This document shows positions 1 through 9,219 of a stretch of DNA of 57,482 nt, piece after piece. Numbering within the stretch: position 1 is the stretch's first letter; each line of letters begins with the position of its first letter. Position numbers and translations under genes: made by a program. Source of the DNA: Bacteroidota bacterium. GTDB taxonomy: Bacteria; Bacteroidota; Bacteroidia; Chitinophagales; Chitinophagaceae. The stretch spans positions 1-57,482 of the forward strand of contig JAUZOA010000026.1 of the NCBI GenBank assembly GCA_030706685.1, in the 5' to 3' direction. Under the pieces are notes generated by a model. The model did not search any database. It saw only the letters and a program-made list of their open reading frames with translations, and was not told the DNA's origin.

Positions 1-3000
1 ATAGAACATCTCTATAGCTACTTTCCCTTTTTGAGGGGTGTATTTGAATGCATTGGAAAGAAGATTAAAAAGGATTTTTTCCAGTTTGTCTTTATCAAAG
101 CAGGTCAGAAGACTTTCCGTGTTTGACCGGAAAGTCAGTTCGATATCTTTTTTTTCTGAAATATCCGAGAAGGAATGAATAATATCTTTTGCAAATTTCA
201 CGATATCATCCCTGGAAAGCTGTACCGGGAATTCCTGCACTTCCATTTTCCTGAAATCGAGCAGTTGGTTGACGAGGTTAAGTAATCTTTTTGCATTTCG
301 CTGGATCAGGTGCAATTGTTTTTTTTGTTCCGTGTCGGAAGATTTTTTTACCATCTTGTCGAGAGGTGAAAGGATCAGGCTCAGCGGTGTTCTGAACTCA
401 TGGCTGACATTGGTAAAGAATTTTGTTTTTAATGCGTCGAGGGATTGTATGCGTTCCGCCTCTTTGCGCTGGTGCTCTACTTCAAAACGCATTCTTGCCC
501 GCTCCACAATGATCTTTCTGCCTATCCATAAGGCTAAGGCGATCACCAATGCATATAACATGAATGCAAGCGGGGTGCGCCAGAAAGGAGGAAGTATCTT
601 TACCCGGAGGTTGATCTCTTTTTCGGACCATTTGCCGTCTTCGGTGGAAGCTTTCAGCCTGAAAGTATAGGTGCCCGGATCAAGGTTGGTATAAATGGCT
701 TTCCGCATTTTTCCATCGGTCACTACCCAATCCTTATTGAACCCTTCGAGCCGGTAGGCATATTTAATTTTTTCCGGGTTGGAAAAATTCAGGGCTGTAA
801 ATTCAATGGCGAGGATATTTTCATTGTACCGGAGTGTGATGGAAGAAGTATTGGATATAGACTGCGGCAAAACGATCCTTCCGTCGATCTTTTCCCCGAT
901 ACCTACGCTTTTATTGAATATCTGGAGATCCGTGAGCGAAAGATCGGGAAGCGATTTGTCTATGGCAATATGATCGGGATGAAAAAGATTAAAACCATTG
1001 GCCCCGCCAAAAATAATTTCACCTTTCGAGGTTTTCAGGGCTGCATTTTCATTGAATTCTGTTCCCTGCAGCCCATCCAGTTCATCGTAGTTGATACAGG
1101 AGATACTTACCGTGTCGCCGCCATTTTTGCTTGTATCCACCCTGATATTACTGACGCCATTTGTAGTACTGATCCATAACGTATGTTTATTATCTTCCAG
1201 GATATTCAGGATCGTATTGCCCGGGAGACCATTTTCTGTCCGGAATGCACGGAAGCTATGCTGTCGCTTATCAAAAACATTCAACCCGTCTCTTGTACCG
1301 GCCCAGACCAGGCCCCTGCTATCTTCCAGGAGGCTGATGATATTATTATTACTGAGCCCGTTAGGGTCATTGGTATAATTTACATAACGGGTAATGTTCC
1401 CTGTTTTATTATCCAATACATCAATGCCATTGTCGGTCCCCACCCATAAATTGCCTTCTTTATCCTCGAGGATAGCGGCAATATAATTGGAGTGAATGGA
1501 ATTGGGCAGACTTGTATTATGGTGATAAAAAATATTTTCCTTGCGGTCAAATCGTTCGATCCCTCCATTTAAGGTACCGACCCATAAGTTTCTTTTCGAA
1601 TCTTCAAAGATTTCCCATACGCGATCATCGGAAAGACTGTTAGGGTTGGCCGGATCGTGGCGGTAATGAGTAAATTTTCCATTCTTAAAACAGTCCAGCC
1701 CGCCAAAATAACTTCCTATCCAGAGATTTTGTTCATGATCTATCCAAAGACTTACAATAACGTTATTACTAACGCTGTTTGAATTGGCGGGGTCATGCAG
1801 GTATTGTTTGAACCGGTTATTGACCCTGTCGAAATAAATGAGCCCCCCGCCGTTAGTGCCGATCCAGATATTGCCGGATGCATCTTCTACAAAGCGGTTC
1901 ACATCATCAAATTCAAGGCTGGCGGGATCGGAAGGCTGGTGGCGATAAACGGGGAACTTGATAATATTTTCATGGTAATAATTAATGCCTTTCTTGAAAG
2001 TTCCCAGCCAGATGATACCGGCATCATCTTTATAGGCGGCTGTGATGCTGTTTTGGCTTAAGCTTTTATCATCATCAATATTATTAAGGAGGTACTGAAT
2101 TGTGTTGCTTTTTTTATTATAGACATTAATGCCGCCATGATCCGTACAGATCCAGATGTCGCCGTCATTGTCTTGCTGTACACTTACAATCAGGTTGGTA
2201 TTCAGCCGGGCATCGCCCCTGTCTTTTTCAAAATGGGTATACCCGCCTGTTTGAGGATTGAACCGGACAATGCCTTTGGGGTCTGCGCCGGGAGCAGAGA
2301 TCCATAACTCATTTTCATTATCAATAAATAAGGTATAATTGATAAAGCCTCTGCCATACACCTTTGCGGGTATGTCGGTGCTATCAGCTATTTTGCCTGA
2401 TCTTTCATCCATTTTTTCAACAAGGCCATTATTATAGATCAGCCAGCATTGTTGTTTATCGTCTGCAGCAAAAGCAGCCAGCGTATTACCCCCGGATGAG
2501 ACACTGAATAAAGGAAAAGTCTTTTGAGTGACGGCATCATATTTATAAATTGCACGCTGGTTCATCATAAAAAGGAAATTGCCCTCTTTATCTTTAATAA
2601 TCCCGGTAATGGGCGCCTGCGGAAGCCCGAGGTTTTTCAATTGACTGTTTACATTGCGTTCAAACTTTTCAGTGGCCGGATCATAAATATTAAAACCATT
2701 GCGGGTTTCTACCCATATCTTTCCGCCGGGTCCTTCCAGGATACGGTTGATATAATCATCCGACAAAGTAGTGGTATCTCTCAGGTTGTGTTTAAATACC
2801 CTGAATTGATATCCATCATAGCGGTTCAGGCCCGACATGGTACCGATCCACAGAAAACCTTTTGGGTCTTTAAAAAAACTGGTCACCTGGTTATTCGATA
2901 GTCCGCGGGAAATATCAAGATGGGAGAATTGGAAATGCTTGTTCTGACCGGCTGAAATCAAACAGCTCCAACAGGCGATAAGCAGCAATAAAGGTATCCT

Positions 3001-3012
3001 GGTCAGGCGCAT
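1..3012 (-). CDS. Reg_prop beta-propeller hybrid-type sensor histidine kinase, 3' end outside window
   Basis: Partial gene of 1004 visible codons that runs off the left edge. It begins with a signal peptide (about residues 1-22, ending near SAGQ). A long series of two-component propeller repeats follows (motifs such as GFLWIGT, NLWVGT and LWIGS), then a Y_Y_Y domain (about 735-805), one transmembrane helix (about 812-833) and a HisKA domain with SHEFRTPLS, whose phospho-acceptor is His871. The window ends just after the N-box of the ATPase domain (NLLSNAFKYTP). This layout is that of Bacteroidota hybrid two-component systems, which normally continue with a receiver and an AraC domain. Those parts are not visible, so the hybrid nature is inferred. 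Such sensors usually bind a glycan breakdown product in the periplasm. No SusC/SusD pair is seen nearby to suggest the ligand. Confidence 0.93.
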   Translation of the reverse strand, partial: MRLTRIPLLLLIACWSCLISAGQNKHFQFSHLDISRGLSNNQVTSFFKDPKGFLWIGTMSGLNRYDGYQFRVFKHNLRDTTTLSDDYINRILEGPGGKIWVETRNGFNIYDPATEKFERNVNSQLKNLGLPQAPITGIIKDKEGNFLFMMNQRAIYKYDAVTQKTFPLFSVSSGGNTLAAFAADDKQQCWLIYNNGLVEKMDERSGKIADSTDIPAKVYGRGFINYTLFIDNENELWISAPGADPKGIVRFNPQTGGYTHFEKDRGDARLNTNLIVSVQQDNDGDIWICTDHGGINVYNKKSNTIQYLLNNIDDDKSLSQNSITAAYKDDAGIIWLGTFKKGINYYHENIIKFPVYRHQPSDPASLEFDDVNRFVEDASGNIWIGTNGGGLIYFDRVNNRFKQYLHDPANSNSVSNNVIVSLWIDHEQNLWIGSYFGGLDCFKNGKFTHYRHDPANPNSLSDDRVWEIFEDSKRNLWVGTLNGGIERFDRKENIFYHHNTSLPNSIHSNYIAAILEDKEGNLWVGTDNGIDVLDNKTGNITRYVNYTNDPNGLSNNNIISLLEDSRGLVWAGTRDGLNVFDKRQHSFRAFRTENGLPGNTILNILEDNKHTLWISTTNGVSNIRVDTSKNGGDTVSISCINYDELDGLQGTEFNENAALKTSKGEIIFGGANGFNLFHPDHIAIDKSLPDLSLTDLQIFNKSVGIGEKIDGRIVLPQSISNTSSITLRYNENILAIEFTALNFSNPEKIKYAYRLEGFNKDWVVTDGKMRKAIYTNLDPGTYTFRLKASTEDGKWSEKEINLRVKILPPFWRTPLAFMLYALVIALALWIGRKIIVERARMRFEVEHQRKEAERIQSLDALKTKFFTNVSHEFRTPLSLILSPLDKMVKKSSDTEQKKQLHLIQRNAKRLLNLVNQLLDFRKMEVQEFPVQLSRDDIVKFAKDIIHSFSDISEKKDIELTFRSNTESLLTCFDKDKLEKILFNLLSNAFKYTPQKGKVAIEMFY

Positions 3013-3218
3013 CGGTTTCAAATATAAATAACTAAGAATTGAAATATGGAATAATGACTGAATAGAATAGAACTTTTCCCTTCTGGTAATTTAGATCGGC
3101 CGGAGTTATATCGGGCAATTTGAGATGAATCGTTGCCTTTGTCAAGACAAGGTAAAACAGGGAGGGGCTGCTTGAGGGTTGACCACCTTTGCAAATTGCG
3201 GTAGTAGGTCAATTTAAA

Positions 3219-3317
3219 ATATGGCCACGGAGAACCACAGAGAAACAGAGAACCACAGAGTAAACAAGGTGATTTCTCTGTGACACTCTTTAACTCTGTG
3301 GTTCTCCGTGGCCATAT
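3219..3317. repeat. 24-bp perfect inverted repeat element
   Basis: The arms 3219-3242 and 3294-3317 are perfect 24-bp reverse complements, built on ATGGCCACGGAGAACC and its complement. About 51 bp lie between them, and the inner part carries further CACAGAG/CTCTGTG copies, so the whole element folds into one long hairpin. It lies between two minus-strand genes and overlaps no convincing gene. Repeats of this CACAGAG-rich style occur scattered in Bacteroidota genomes; whether this one is mobile cannot be told from a single copy. Confidence 0.85.
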
Positions 3318-3630
3318 GAGTATTGAAACTGACCCCCCTACCCAAATTGCTGTTTGCAGCGCAAATAGCTGTAAAGGTTGTCAATTGTTGACCCTTATAG
3401 TAAAATCTTCCATCATTACAGTAAAACCTGGTATTGAATCCCTTGTCAGCGCGTTCTAATTTAATGTCCTGATTTGCAGGTGTTTTTTTAAGATAAGAAA
3501 TGGTGCGGTGGTCGGATTTCCTGCTGGTCATAAGAAAAAGAATGACAGTTAACAGGATAAAAAATGGATCAATAAAATGCAAATTCCGGGTATTCAAACT
3601 TGTCAATTGCGGCGGGCTGTTTATTTTTTT

Positions 3631-3795
3631 GCAGGAACTGTCATCCATTACCTTCATGCCACCTGTTAGGTTAGTTATTTTGGTACATCCATTTTGTTTA
3701 AGGATATAGCCGGCTTGCGTGCCTGGGCGACTATGGGAGTATAAACAATGATCTCTTTTTCTTCCGGGGAACAGATGCCGGAAAGCGTGCTTTCC
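3631..3795 (-). pseudogene. Rhodanese-domain remnant (frameshifted)
   Basis: Two adjacent minus-strand frames together rebuild the C-terminal half of a rhodanese domain. One frame gives the strand before the active site (EEKEIIVYT, about 3741-3765). A second frame continues as SHSRPGTQAGYILKQNG and then KITNLTGGM (about 3646-3738). Rhodaneses typically show IVYC-x-SG-x-RS-x-x-A and then NLxGGMxxW. The frame breaks near 3735, the catalytic Cys position reads Thr or Ser, and the Trp after GGM is lost. The open frame running on toward 3214 has no further rhodanese signal. I read this as a decayed gene fragment; the domain match is by eye. Confidence 0.6.
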
Positions 3796-3800
3796 TATTC

Positions 3801-4730
3801 CTACTTTTCGATACTGCTTCCTTCTTTCAGTATTCTTTGTAACTGCCTGGCTGAGTGAAAGCCACATTCAGAGGCTATATAACTGAGCGTATAATCGGGA
3901 TTATTTTTCAGCGTCGTTGCTTTCTCCAACCGCAATTTAGTAAGATAATCTACAGTTGTAATCCCGGTGGTTTCTTTGAAAACCCGGCTAAGGTTCCTTG
4001 GACTCATATTAACGCGGGCCGCCAGTATTTCCAATGAAATTTCACTGGAAATATGTTCAATCATAAAATCCTGCACCTGGTGGATCTTTGGATTTACATG
4101 ATTCCGGTAATCCAGGTAAATACTTTGCTGGGTATGTTGATGGCTTCTCCGGTGATACACTACAAGACCACGCGCTACTTTATGCACGAACAGGGGGTCT
4201 TTCCATTCTTCAAGGATAGATAAAGCGAGGTCAATACCTGCGCTGATACCTGCGCTGGTATAGATGTTGCCGCTCTTTACATACAAAACATCGGTAAGCA
4301 CTTTTGTTTTGGGAAACCGTGCCTGCAATAATCCTGCTCTCCGCCAATGAGTCGTACATTCTTTATTATCCAACAGGCCGGCCGCGCCGAGCACAAAAGC
4401 GGCATTACACACGGAACAGATGGTGATGTTATTTTCAGAACAACCGGCCAGCCATTCAAAAAAAGCTTTTTCCGTCTTCAAATGCTTTTCCAGGCTTTCA
4501 AAATTTACGCCCGGGATAAACAGGAAATCCCCTTCTTTGAGTACTGCTTGCCTGTAGTTTTCTATCTTGCCAAATGGCAAACCGGCGGCGCTTACTGTCG
4601 TTGAATGAAATGAATAGAATTCAATAGTAATTTCGAATCCATGAAATTGCGCTTCGGTAAAGACCTGCACCGGCCCCGCAAGGTCCAGGAGTTCAACCGA
4701 AGGCGGAATAATAAAGGCGATCTTCTTCAT
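3801..4730 (-). CDS. GlxA-family transcriptional regulator (DJ-1/PfpI-like domain plus AraC HTH)
   Basis: 309 residues. The N-terminal half (about 1-190) is a DJ-1/PfpI-like domain starting MKKIAFIIPPSVELLDLAGPV. It keeps the nucleophile-elbow region SVCNAAFVLGAAGLL and the TTHWR motif of GlxA regulators. The C-terminal part (about 210-305) is an AraC-type double helix-turn-helix with MSPRNLSRVFK and YIASECGFHSARQLQR. Length and order match the family. These proteins are cytoplasmic transcription factors whose DJ-1-like domain probably senses a small ligand; the ligand here is unknown. It stands alone on the minus strand, and its last 67 bases overlap the open frame that carries the rhodanese remnant. 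Confidence 0.93.
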   Translation of the reverse strand: MKKIAFIIPPSVELLDLAGPVQVFTEAQFHGFEITIEFYSFHSTTVSAAGLPFGKIENYRQAVLKEGDFLFIPGVNFESLEKHLKTEKAFFEWLAGCSENNITICSVCNAAFVLGAAGLLDNKECTTHWRRAGLLQARFPKTKVLTDVLYVKSGNIYTSAGISAGIDLALSILEEWKDPLFVHKVARGLVVYHRRSHQHTQQSIYLDYRNHVNPKIHQVQDFMIEHISSEISLEILAARVNMSPRNLSRVFKETTGITTVDYLTKLRLEKATTLKNNPDYTLSYIASECGFHSARQLQRILKEGSSIEK

Positions 4731-4799
4731 AATGATATCAAAGTTATAAAGAGTTAAAAAAGGATAAAGGACAAGGAGGGGTCATAAAAGGACAGGATT

Positions 4800-5567
4800 T
4801 CAGAGACCGACCCGTAGCCATCGCCGGGCTATATAAGCAACTATGGCAATCAATAAAGATTCTCCTGCAAACTGCCCGATACCATGGCCGATACCCGGCC
4901 TGAAGCGCGCAACCTCATCCTGGGAGTACAAGCGGCTAAGAGAAGGCTCCCCAAGGATGCCGTATAGTGCAAATGCAATAATACCTGCGGCCAATAAAAT
5001 AATAGCGGTCCGTGATAAGGCGACCAGGAGTTTTGGTGCAATTTGAATTCGTTTTTTGGTGCTTTTATTCCCCCCGGGAAATCTTTTCCGGAAAGCTGCA
5101 ACTATCCATTCCCAGTTTACCGCGATATGAAGACCGGCAAAAAGTACCGTCCAGTTTAATGTTTGATTATGCAGGGCGCGCCAGGATCTGTCATCAATTG
5201 TTTTTACTCCGGTAAAAGGGAGAGCGACTTGTGAAATGGCGAGACCGGAAACTATCTCGATAATTACCAACGTGAACAGGGTGGCATTCAGAAAGTAATT
5301 GAACCGCGTGCGCCGGCGCGCTTTATTAAAAATGCTCCTCGTGGATTTCCGGATCCAGGGCCATGCCAGTAAGAGATGCAATAAAACAGGAAGGAGAAAA
5401 ATAATTCCCAGGCATTCATGCCATGGCAGCCCCGTCATTCTCGGCGATAAAAGTAAAAGTAACGTGATGAGCAGGAATGTATCCAGGTAAATGATAAATA
5501 GCCTGCGGGAAGGCAGCATCGTTTTTTTTGACCCGGCTGTCCCGCTATCATCTTTCCCGGTTAACAT
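4800..5567 (-). CDS. DUF4405-type integral membrane protein
   Basis: About 255 residues from the ATG at 5567; an in-frame TTG four codons upstream is a weaker start. It has several hydrophobic helices: FIIYLDTFLLITLLLLL, LGIIFLLPVLLHLLLAW, NYFLNATLFTLVIIEIVSG, TVLFAGLHIAVNWEW and two more near the C-terminus. Conserved His residues sit in or beside helices (LLHLLL, RALHNQ, GLHIAVNWEW), as in DUF4405 and cytochrome-b-like membrane proteins. Haem binding is possible but not shown. The short polar stretch after GLHIAVNWEW is rich in Lys and Arg and should face the cytoplasm. There is no operon partner, as both neighbours are spaced genes. Confidence 0.75.
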   Translation of the reverse strand: MLTGKDDSGTAGSKKTMLPSRRLFIIYLDTFLLITLLLLLSPRMTGLPWHECLGIIFLLPVLLHLLLAWPWIRKSTRSIFNKARRRTRFNYFLNATLFTLVIIEIVSGLAISQVALPFTGVKTIDDRSWRALHNQTLNWTVLFAGLHIAVNWEWIVAAFRKRFPGGNKSTKKRIQIAPKLLVALSRTAIILLAAGIIAFALYGILGEPSLSRLYSQDEVARFRPGIGHGIGQFAGESLLIAIVAYIARRWLRVGL

Positions 5568-5579
5568 TTTTAATGGCAA

Positions 5580-5932
5580 TGTAATGATGATACGCGCAAA
5601 GACTTCTTTTTTTATACCAGCGGTTGTATTTCTCCGCCGCGATACATTTTTGGATCAGGCAGGGCCCCGGGAACCTCAATGAACAACGGAGCTCTAACGC
5701 TTGTCTTAATATGCCGGGTATAAAGTTTTAAAGATAGGAAGAGTAATAGCCGGGAAAAGGACAATGAGGCGTCATATCCGGACAGAACAGTGAACAGGAT
5801 ATGAACGGTCACATTCCCAAGGCTGAAGTTTCAGCAGGACTTAATCGTAAACTAAGTTTTTTATTGGCCGAATACATTTTAACAGGAAACTTTTTATATA
5901 ATCAGTAATTTGTAGTTAGCCGAATCAATAAA
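5580..5932. other. Intergenic stretch without a supported gene
   Basis: This separates the divergent DUF4405 gene (-) and the GH8 gene (+). I see no convincing gene. The short open frames on both strands lack domain signals and good starts. TAATTTG near 5906 resembles a degenerate Bacteroidota -7 box for the GH8 gene. Confidence 0.4.
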
Positions 5933-7177
5933 ATGAATAAGATTATTCGAGTGCCCTTTTTTTTGATCTCCTTCATCCTCGCTGGTGAATTATTATTTGC
6001 CCAGGCAACACTAAGACCATTCCCGCAACATGTAAAATATAATGATGGCGTCATTACGCCTGATCACATTTCCCGGAAGCAATTAGATGATAGTGTCCGT
6101 TCTTTTTACAATAGCTGGAAAGAACGATATATTAACGATGATGCAGGGGAAGGGCAATATTATATATGGTTTGAAAAACCGGCGGGAAATAAGAAATGCG
6201 TTTCTGAAGGACAGGGTTATGGAATGATGATAGTTGTTTTAATGGCGGGGTATGATACGGCATCACAAAGGATCTTTAATGGTCTCTTTCATTATACTAA
6301 ATCACACCCGAGCAAAAACAGCCCGTTCCTGATGGCCTGGGCCCAGGCCCGAAACTTCAAAGATGTTGACGGAAGTTCTGCTTCTGACGGAGATATCGAT
6401 ATTGCCTATTCTCTTTTGCTTGCAGATGCTCAATGGGGGAGTAAGGGCAGCATCAATTACCGGGAAGAAGCCCGGTCCATTATCTCAGCTATCCTGCAAC
6501 AGGAAATAAATCAGAAAACTTTTTCTGTTTTATTAAGCAATGCTGTAAAACCAGATAGCAAGGATTATTTTGATATGCGGTCCTCGGATTTTATGCCAGC
6601 CCATTTTAAAGTCTTCAGGAATGCGACCGGCGATAAATCCTGGGATAAAGTGATTGACGCGAACTATAAGCTTTTCAGCCTGCTGCAAAATAGATACAGC
6701 GCCGGGGCGGGTCTTTTCCCGGATTTTATCCGGCATATAAATTCGGTACCCGTTCCTTCGGGTCCCCACTACCTGGAATCTAAATATGACGGATACTATA
6801 ATTATAATGCCTGTCGTGTACCCTGGCGGATCGCTACTGACTATATCGTTTATGGAGACAAACGGGCAAAAGAAGTAGTCGGAAAAATAAATAATTGGAT
6901 CAGGGAAACTACCCAAAATAATCCTGATAATATCTCAGCGGGATATACTTTGGCCGGCGATGACATCAAGAGCAGGAATTTTGAAGCCATGAGCTTTATC
7001 GCTTCATTTGCCGTTGCCGCCATGGTTGATTCAGCCAACCAGGCCTGGGTGAATAAATTGTGGGACTATATTGCCAGTTTTGACCTGGACCAATTTGATT
7101 ATTATGATAACAGTATTAAAATGATTGCCTTGCTTATAGTATCGGGAAACTATTGGATACCTGCGCCAACGGAGTGA
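5933..7177 (+). CDS. Secreted glycoside hydrolase family 8 (endoglucanase/chitosanase-like)
   Basis: 414 residues with a signal peptide (about 1-24, ending LLFAQ). The GH8 signature is clear: CVSEGQGYGMM carries the likely proton donor Glu92, and ASDGDIDIAYSLLLA (around 150-164) carries the substrate-binding and catalytic-side aspartates. Total length fits a single (alpha/alpha)6 barrel without an extra binding module. GH8 enzymes cleave beta-1,4 linkages in cellulose, chitosan, lichenan or xylan; the sequence alone does not fix which. Export suggests action in the periplasm or at the surface. It is monocistronic, with no bcs (cellulose synthase) genes beside it, so a role in degradation is more likely than in cellulose synthesis. 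Confidence 0.92.
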   Translation: MNKIIRVPFFLISFILAGELLFAQATLRPFPQHVKYNDGVITPDHISRKQLDDSVRSFYNSWKERYINDDAGEGQYYIWFEKPAGNKKCVSEGQGYGMMIVVLMAGYDTASQRIFNGLFHYTKSHPSKNSPFLMAWAQARNFKDVDGSSASDGDIDIAYSLLLADAQWGSKGSINYREEARSIISAILQQEINQKTFSVLLSNAVKPDSKDYFDMRSSDFMPAHFKVFRNATGDKSWDKVIDANYKLFSLLQNRYSAGAGLFPDFIRHINSVPVPSGPHYLESKYDGYYNYNACRVPWRIATDYIVYGDKRAKEVVGKINNWIRETTQNNPDNISAGYTLAGDDIKSRNFEAMSFIASFAVAAMVDSANQAWVNKLWDYIASFDLDQFDYYDNSIKMIALLIVSGNYWIPAPTE

Positions 7178-7317
7178 ATTCGCAGGATCGGCTTTGAATC
7201 ACCATCTGTTTGTACTCCGGGTTTTGTTTTGATTCAACTTGTTTGTAATTGCCGTGGAAACTCTCATGCCGGCAGGAATTGATGGCCATTACCCTCGTGG
7301 CTTATTGGCCGCATGAA

Positions 7318-7731
7318 CTATTTGTCCACCAATGTAAGCCATTCCTTTATTACTTTTTGCAACGCTTTTATTTTGGATTGCACATCTTCCATATCCTTAA
7401 GGATGGTAATCCTGCGGCCATCTTTATAATCGCCCTGGAGCAACCCCGATTTATCTTTTACTTTGGCCCCGCTGGGAAAAACAAGCATGATCCTGCCTTT
7501 GAAAAGATTGAAGACGATGATTTCCCGTTTGTATTCCTTTGGATCGAAAGGTTTCATTTCCCCGGTATAATAAAAGCTTGGGTTGTTCCATTTTATCCTT
7601 TCCCCGATCTCTTTGTCGGTGCTTAAAATGATTTGTCGAAGCGTTTCGATTATTTTACGAAGACCGGGCTCCAATTTTTGAATATGCGCCGTGACTTGTT
7701 CGGTGTCTGATAGTTTCTTTTTTGTTGCCAT
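7318..7731 (-). CDS. DUF1801 (YdhG-like) domain protein
   Basis: 137 residues. A helical start (EQVTAHIQKLEPGLRKIIETLRQII) is followed by the DUF1801 core IKWNNPSFYYTGEMKPF and then FKGRIMLVFPSGAKV. Length is normal for the family, which includes small cytoplasmic proteins of the YdhG/frataxin-like fold, some proposed to handle iron. It stands alone between convergent or spaced neighbours. No metal ligands are obvious, so no function is assigned beyond the family. Confidence 0.85.
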   Translation of the reverse strand: MATKKKLSDTEQVTAHIQKLEPGLRKIIETLRQIILSTDKEIGERIKWNNPSFYYTGEMKPFDPKEYKREIIVFNLFKGRIMLVFPSGAKVKDKSGLLQGDYKDGRRITILKDMEDVQSKIKALQKVIKEWLTLVDK

Positions 7732-7851
7732 GGAAATTGCTTACCAGGTTATTTTTCCCGATCTTAAATACCCTGGTGGAAAATTTCATTTTGTCGCAGC
7801 CTCATCTATTGCTGATCACTCAACAATATTATCTCAGCCTTTCTTTCACAG

Positions 7852-8430
7852 TTAATAAAGACAGGCCTGTCCTTGCCCGACCGGCAAAACAGACGCGATA
7901 ACATCTTCTCTTATTTTTTCGTTGTATAACTTTTCTATTGCCCAGCCCATCAGGTCGACTGCTGCCAAACAACCTGCTGCTGTTCCGATATTGCCATGGG
8001 TCACCAAATGTTTGTCTTCCAAAACTTCAACTCCATAACTTCTCAGCAGTTCGAATACGGTTGGATAAGTTGTCGCAGAAAGCCCTTTCAGATGTCCAAG
8101 AGCCGCAATGATTAATGCCCCTGAGCACATAGAACAAATAATTTGTTTGTCCGGGTTTAATTTGAACCGGTCCAGGTAGGCGCTGTCTTTAATCACGGTT
8201 CTTACTCCAACCCCGCTGCCAAAAAATACAAGATCGGCGTCATTACATTCTTCTATGAACCCATGAGTGGCCAGGTCAATTCCGCAATTAGATTTATGCG
8301 AGGTGTCTGTTCCTACGATTTTGACCACAAATTCATTGTCCCTTCTTCTTACCCGGTTGAGAAGATCCCAGGCCAAAAAAATATCAATATCTGTAAAGTT
8401 GTCGAATGCTACCAATACTGCTTTTTTCAT
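7852..8430 (-). CDS. DJ-1/PfpI family protein
   Basis: 192 residues covering a complete DJ-1/PfpI domain. It opens MKKAVLVAFDNFTDIDIFLAWDLLNRV and carries the nucleophile elbow ICSMCSGALIIAALG and a later THGNIGTAAGCLAAVDLMGWAI segment. Unlike the GlxA-type gene at 3801 it has no AraC domain. Family members are glyoxalases, amidases, chaperone-like proteins or isonitrile hydratases. The IDIFLAWDLL and THGNIGTAAGC features fit the isonitrile hydratase/InhA-like branch, but this is tentative. Cytoplasmic, apparently monocistronic. Confidence 0.88.
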   Translation of the reverse strand: MKKAVLVAFDNFTDIDIFLAWDLLNRVRRRDNEFVVKIVGTDTSHKSNCGIDLATHGFIEECNDADLVFFGSGVGVRTVIKDSAYLDRFKLNPDKQIICSMCSGALIIAALGHLKGLSATTYPTVFELLRSYGVEVLEDKHLVTHGNIGTAAGCLAAVDLMGWAIEKLYNEKIREDVIASVLPVGQGQACLY

Positions 8431-8582
8431 ACTGTTAATTTTATTACTGGCTTAAGGTCATACCTCATTTTCAAATTTATGAAACTTCCGTTTAAACCAG
8501 TTTACCAGTAGTGTAATTTCTACGGAGTGGCTGTTATCCCAAATTGCGCTAACGTTTGCGCCAGTGGCAGCAGCGCTCCCTG

Positions 8583-9110
8583 TCAACCGAGTGTTTTTAG
8601 AATGGCGAAGCCTTCATCCCATTGCTTATGTCCGGATGAAACGTTGATATGCCCTGCATTACCAATGTTTATGAATTCACTGCCCCAGTTTTTGGCAAAA
8701 AACTTTGCCCGGTCCAGGGAAACCCAGGGATCATCTGAACTGGCCACAACGATGGTCGGGAAATTAATTTTCTCTTTTGGCATCGGGTCAAAACCTTTTG
8801 CAGGAAATGTGTATTGCGGCGCCTCAAGGTCGCTAGGGGCAACGAGTAAAGCGCCTTTGATTTTTTTGTTGTACTGTGTGGCCCAGTGCGCAATGGCGGC
8901 GCAGCCCAAACTATGCCCAATTAAAATAACAGTAGAAGGATCATAAGCAGAGATTGTTTTGTCAATAGTTTCAATCCAGTCTTTACAATGGGGGGCATCC
9001 CATTCCTGTTGATTAATGCGCTGGAAATTGTCGCCTGATTTTTCAAAAAATGTTTGCCAATGTTCTTCCCCTGAATTTCCAAGCCCGGGTACAATAAAAT
9101 AATTTGTCAT
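8583..9110 (-). CDS. RBBP9/YdeN-family serine hydrolase
   Basis: 175 residues from the ATG at 9110 (MTNYFIVPGLGNSGEEHW). The longer frame beginning at 9164 adds 18 residues without family similarity, so I prefer the inner start. The alpha/beta-hydrolase triad is visible: Ser in GHSLGCAAIAHW, Asp in SSDDPWV and His in NAGHINVSSGH. The substrate is unknown; relatives are small cytoplasmic carboxylesterases. It stands alone between spaced genes. Confidence 0.88.
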   Translation of the reverse strand: MTNYFIVPGLGNSGEEHWQTFFEKSGDNFQRINQQEWDAPHCKDWIETIDKTISAYDPSTVILIGHSLGCAAIAHWATQYNKKIKGALLVAPSDLEAPQYTFPAKGFDPMPKEKINFPTIVVASSDDPWVSLDRAKFFAKNWGSEFINIGNAGHINVSSGHKQWDEGFAILKTLG

Positions 9111-9219
9111 AGTAAATGTGTAAAGATAATTCCTGCCTGTATTATGGTAATTGCTCATTTGCAATAGCCTGCATCAAAAAAACTCCGGGCAATGTCGTAT
9201 GGCTTCGGGAATAAGATTT

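Noticed and set aside
3018-3212. 64-residue minus-strand open frame
   Set aside because: No domain signal or ribosome-binding site, and it lies in the upstream region of the propeller kinase beside a repeat.
5612-5812. 66-residue minus-strand open frame ending GGEIQPLV
   Set aside because: Weak composition and no family; could be a remnant, but nothing supports it.
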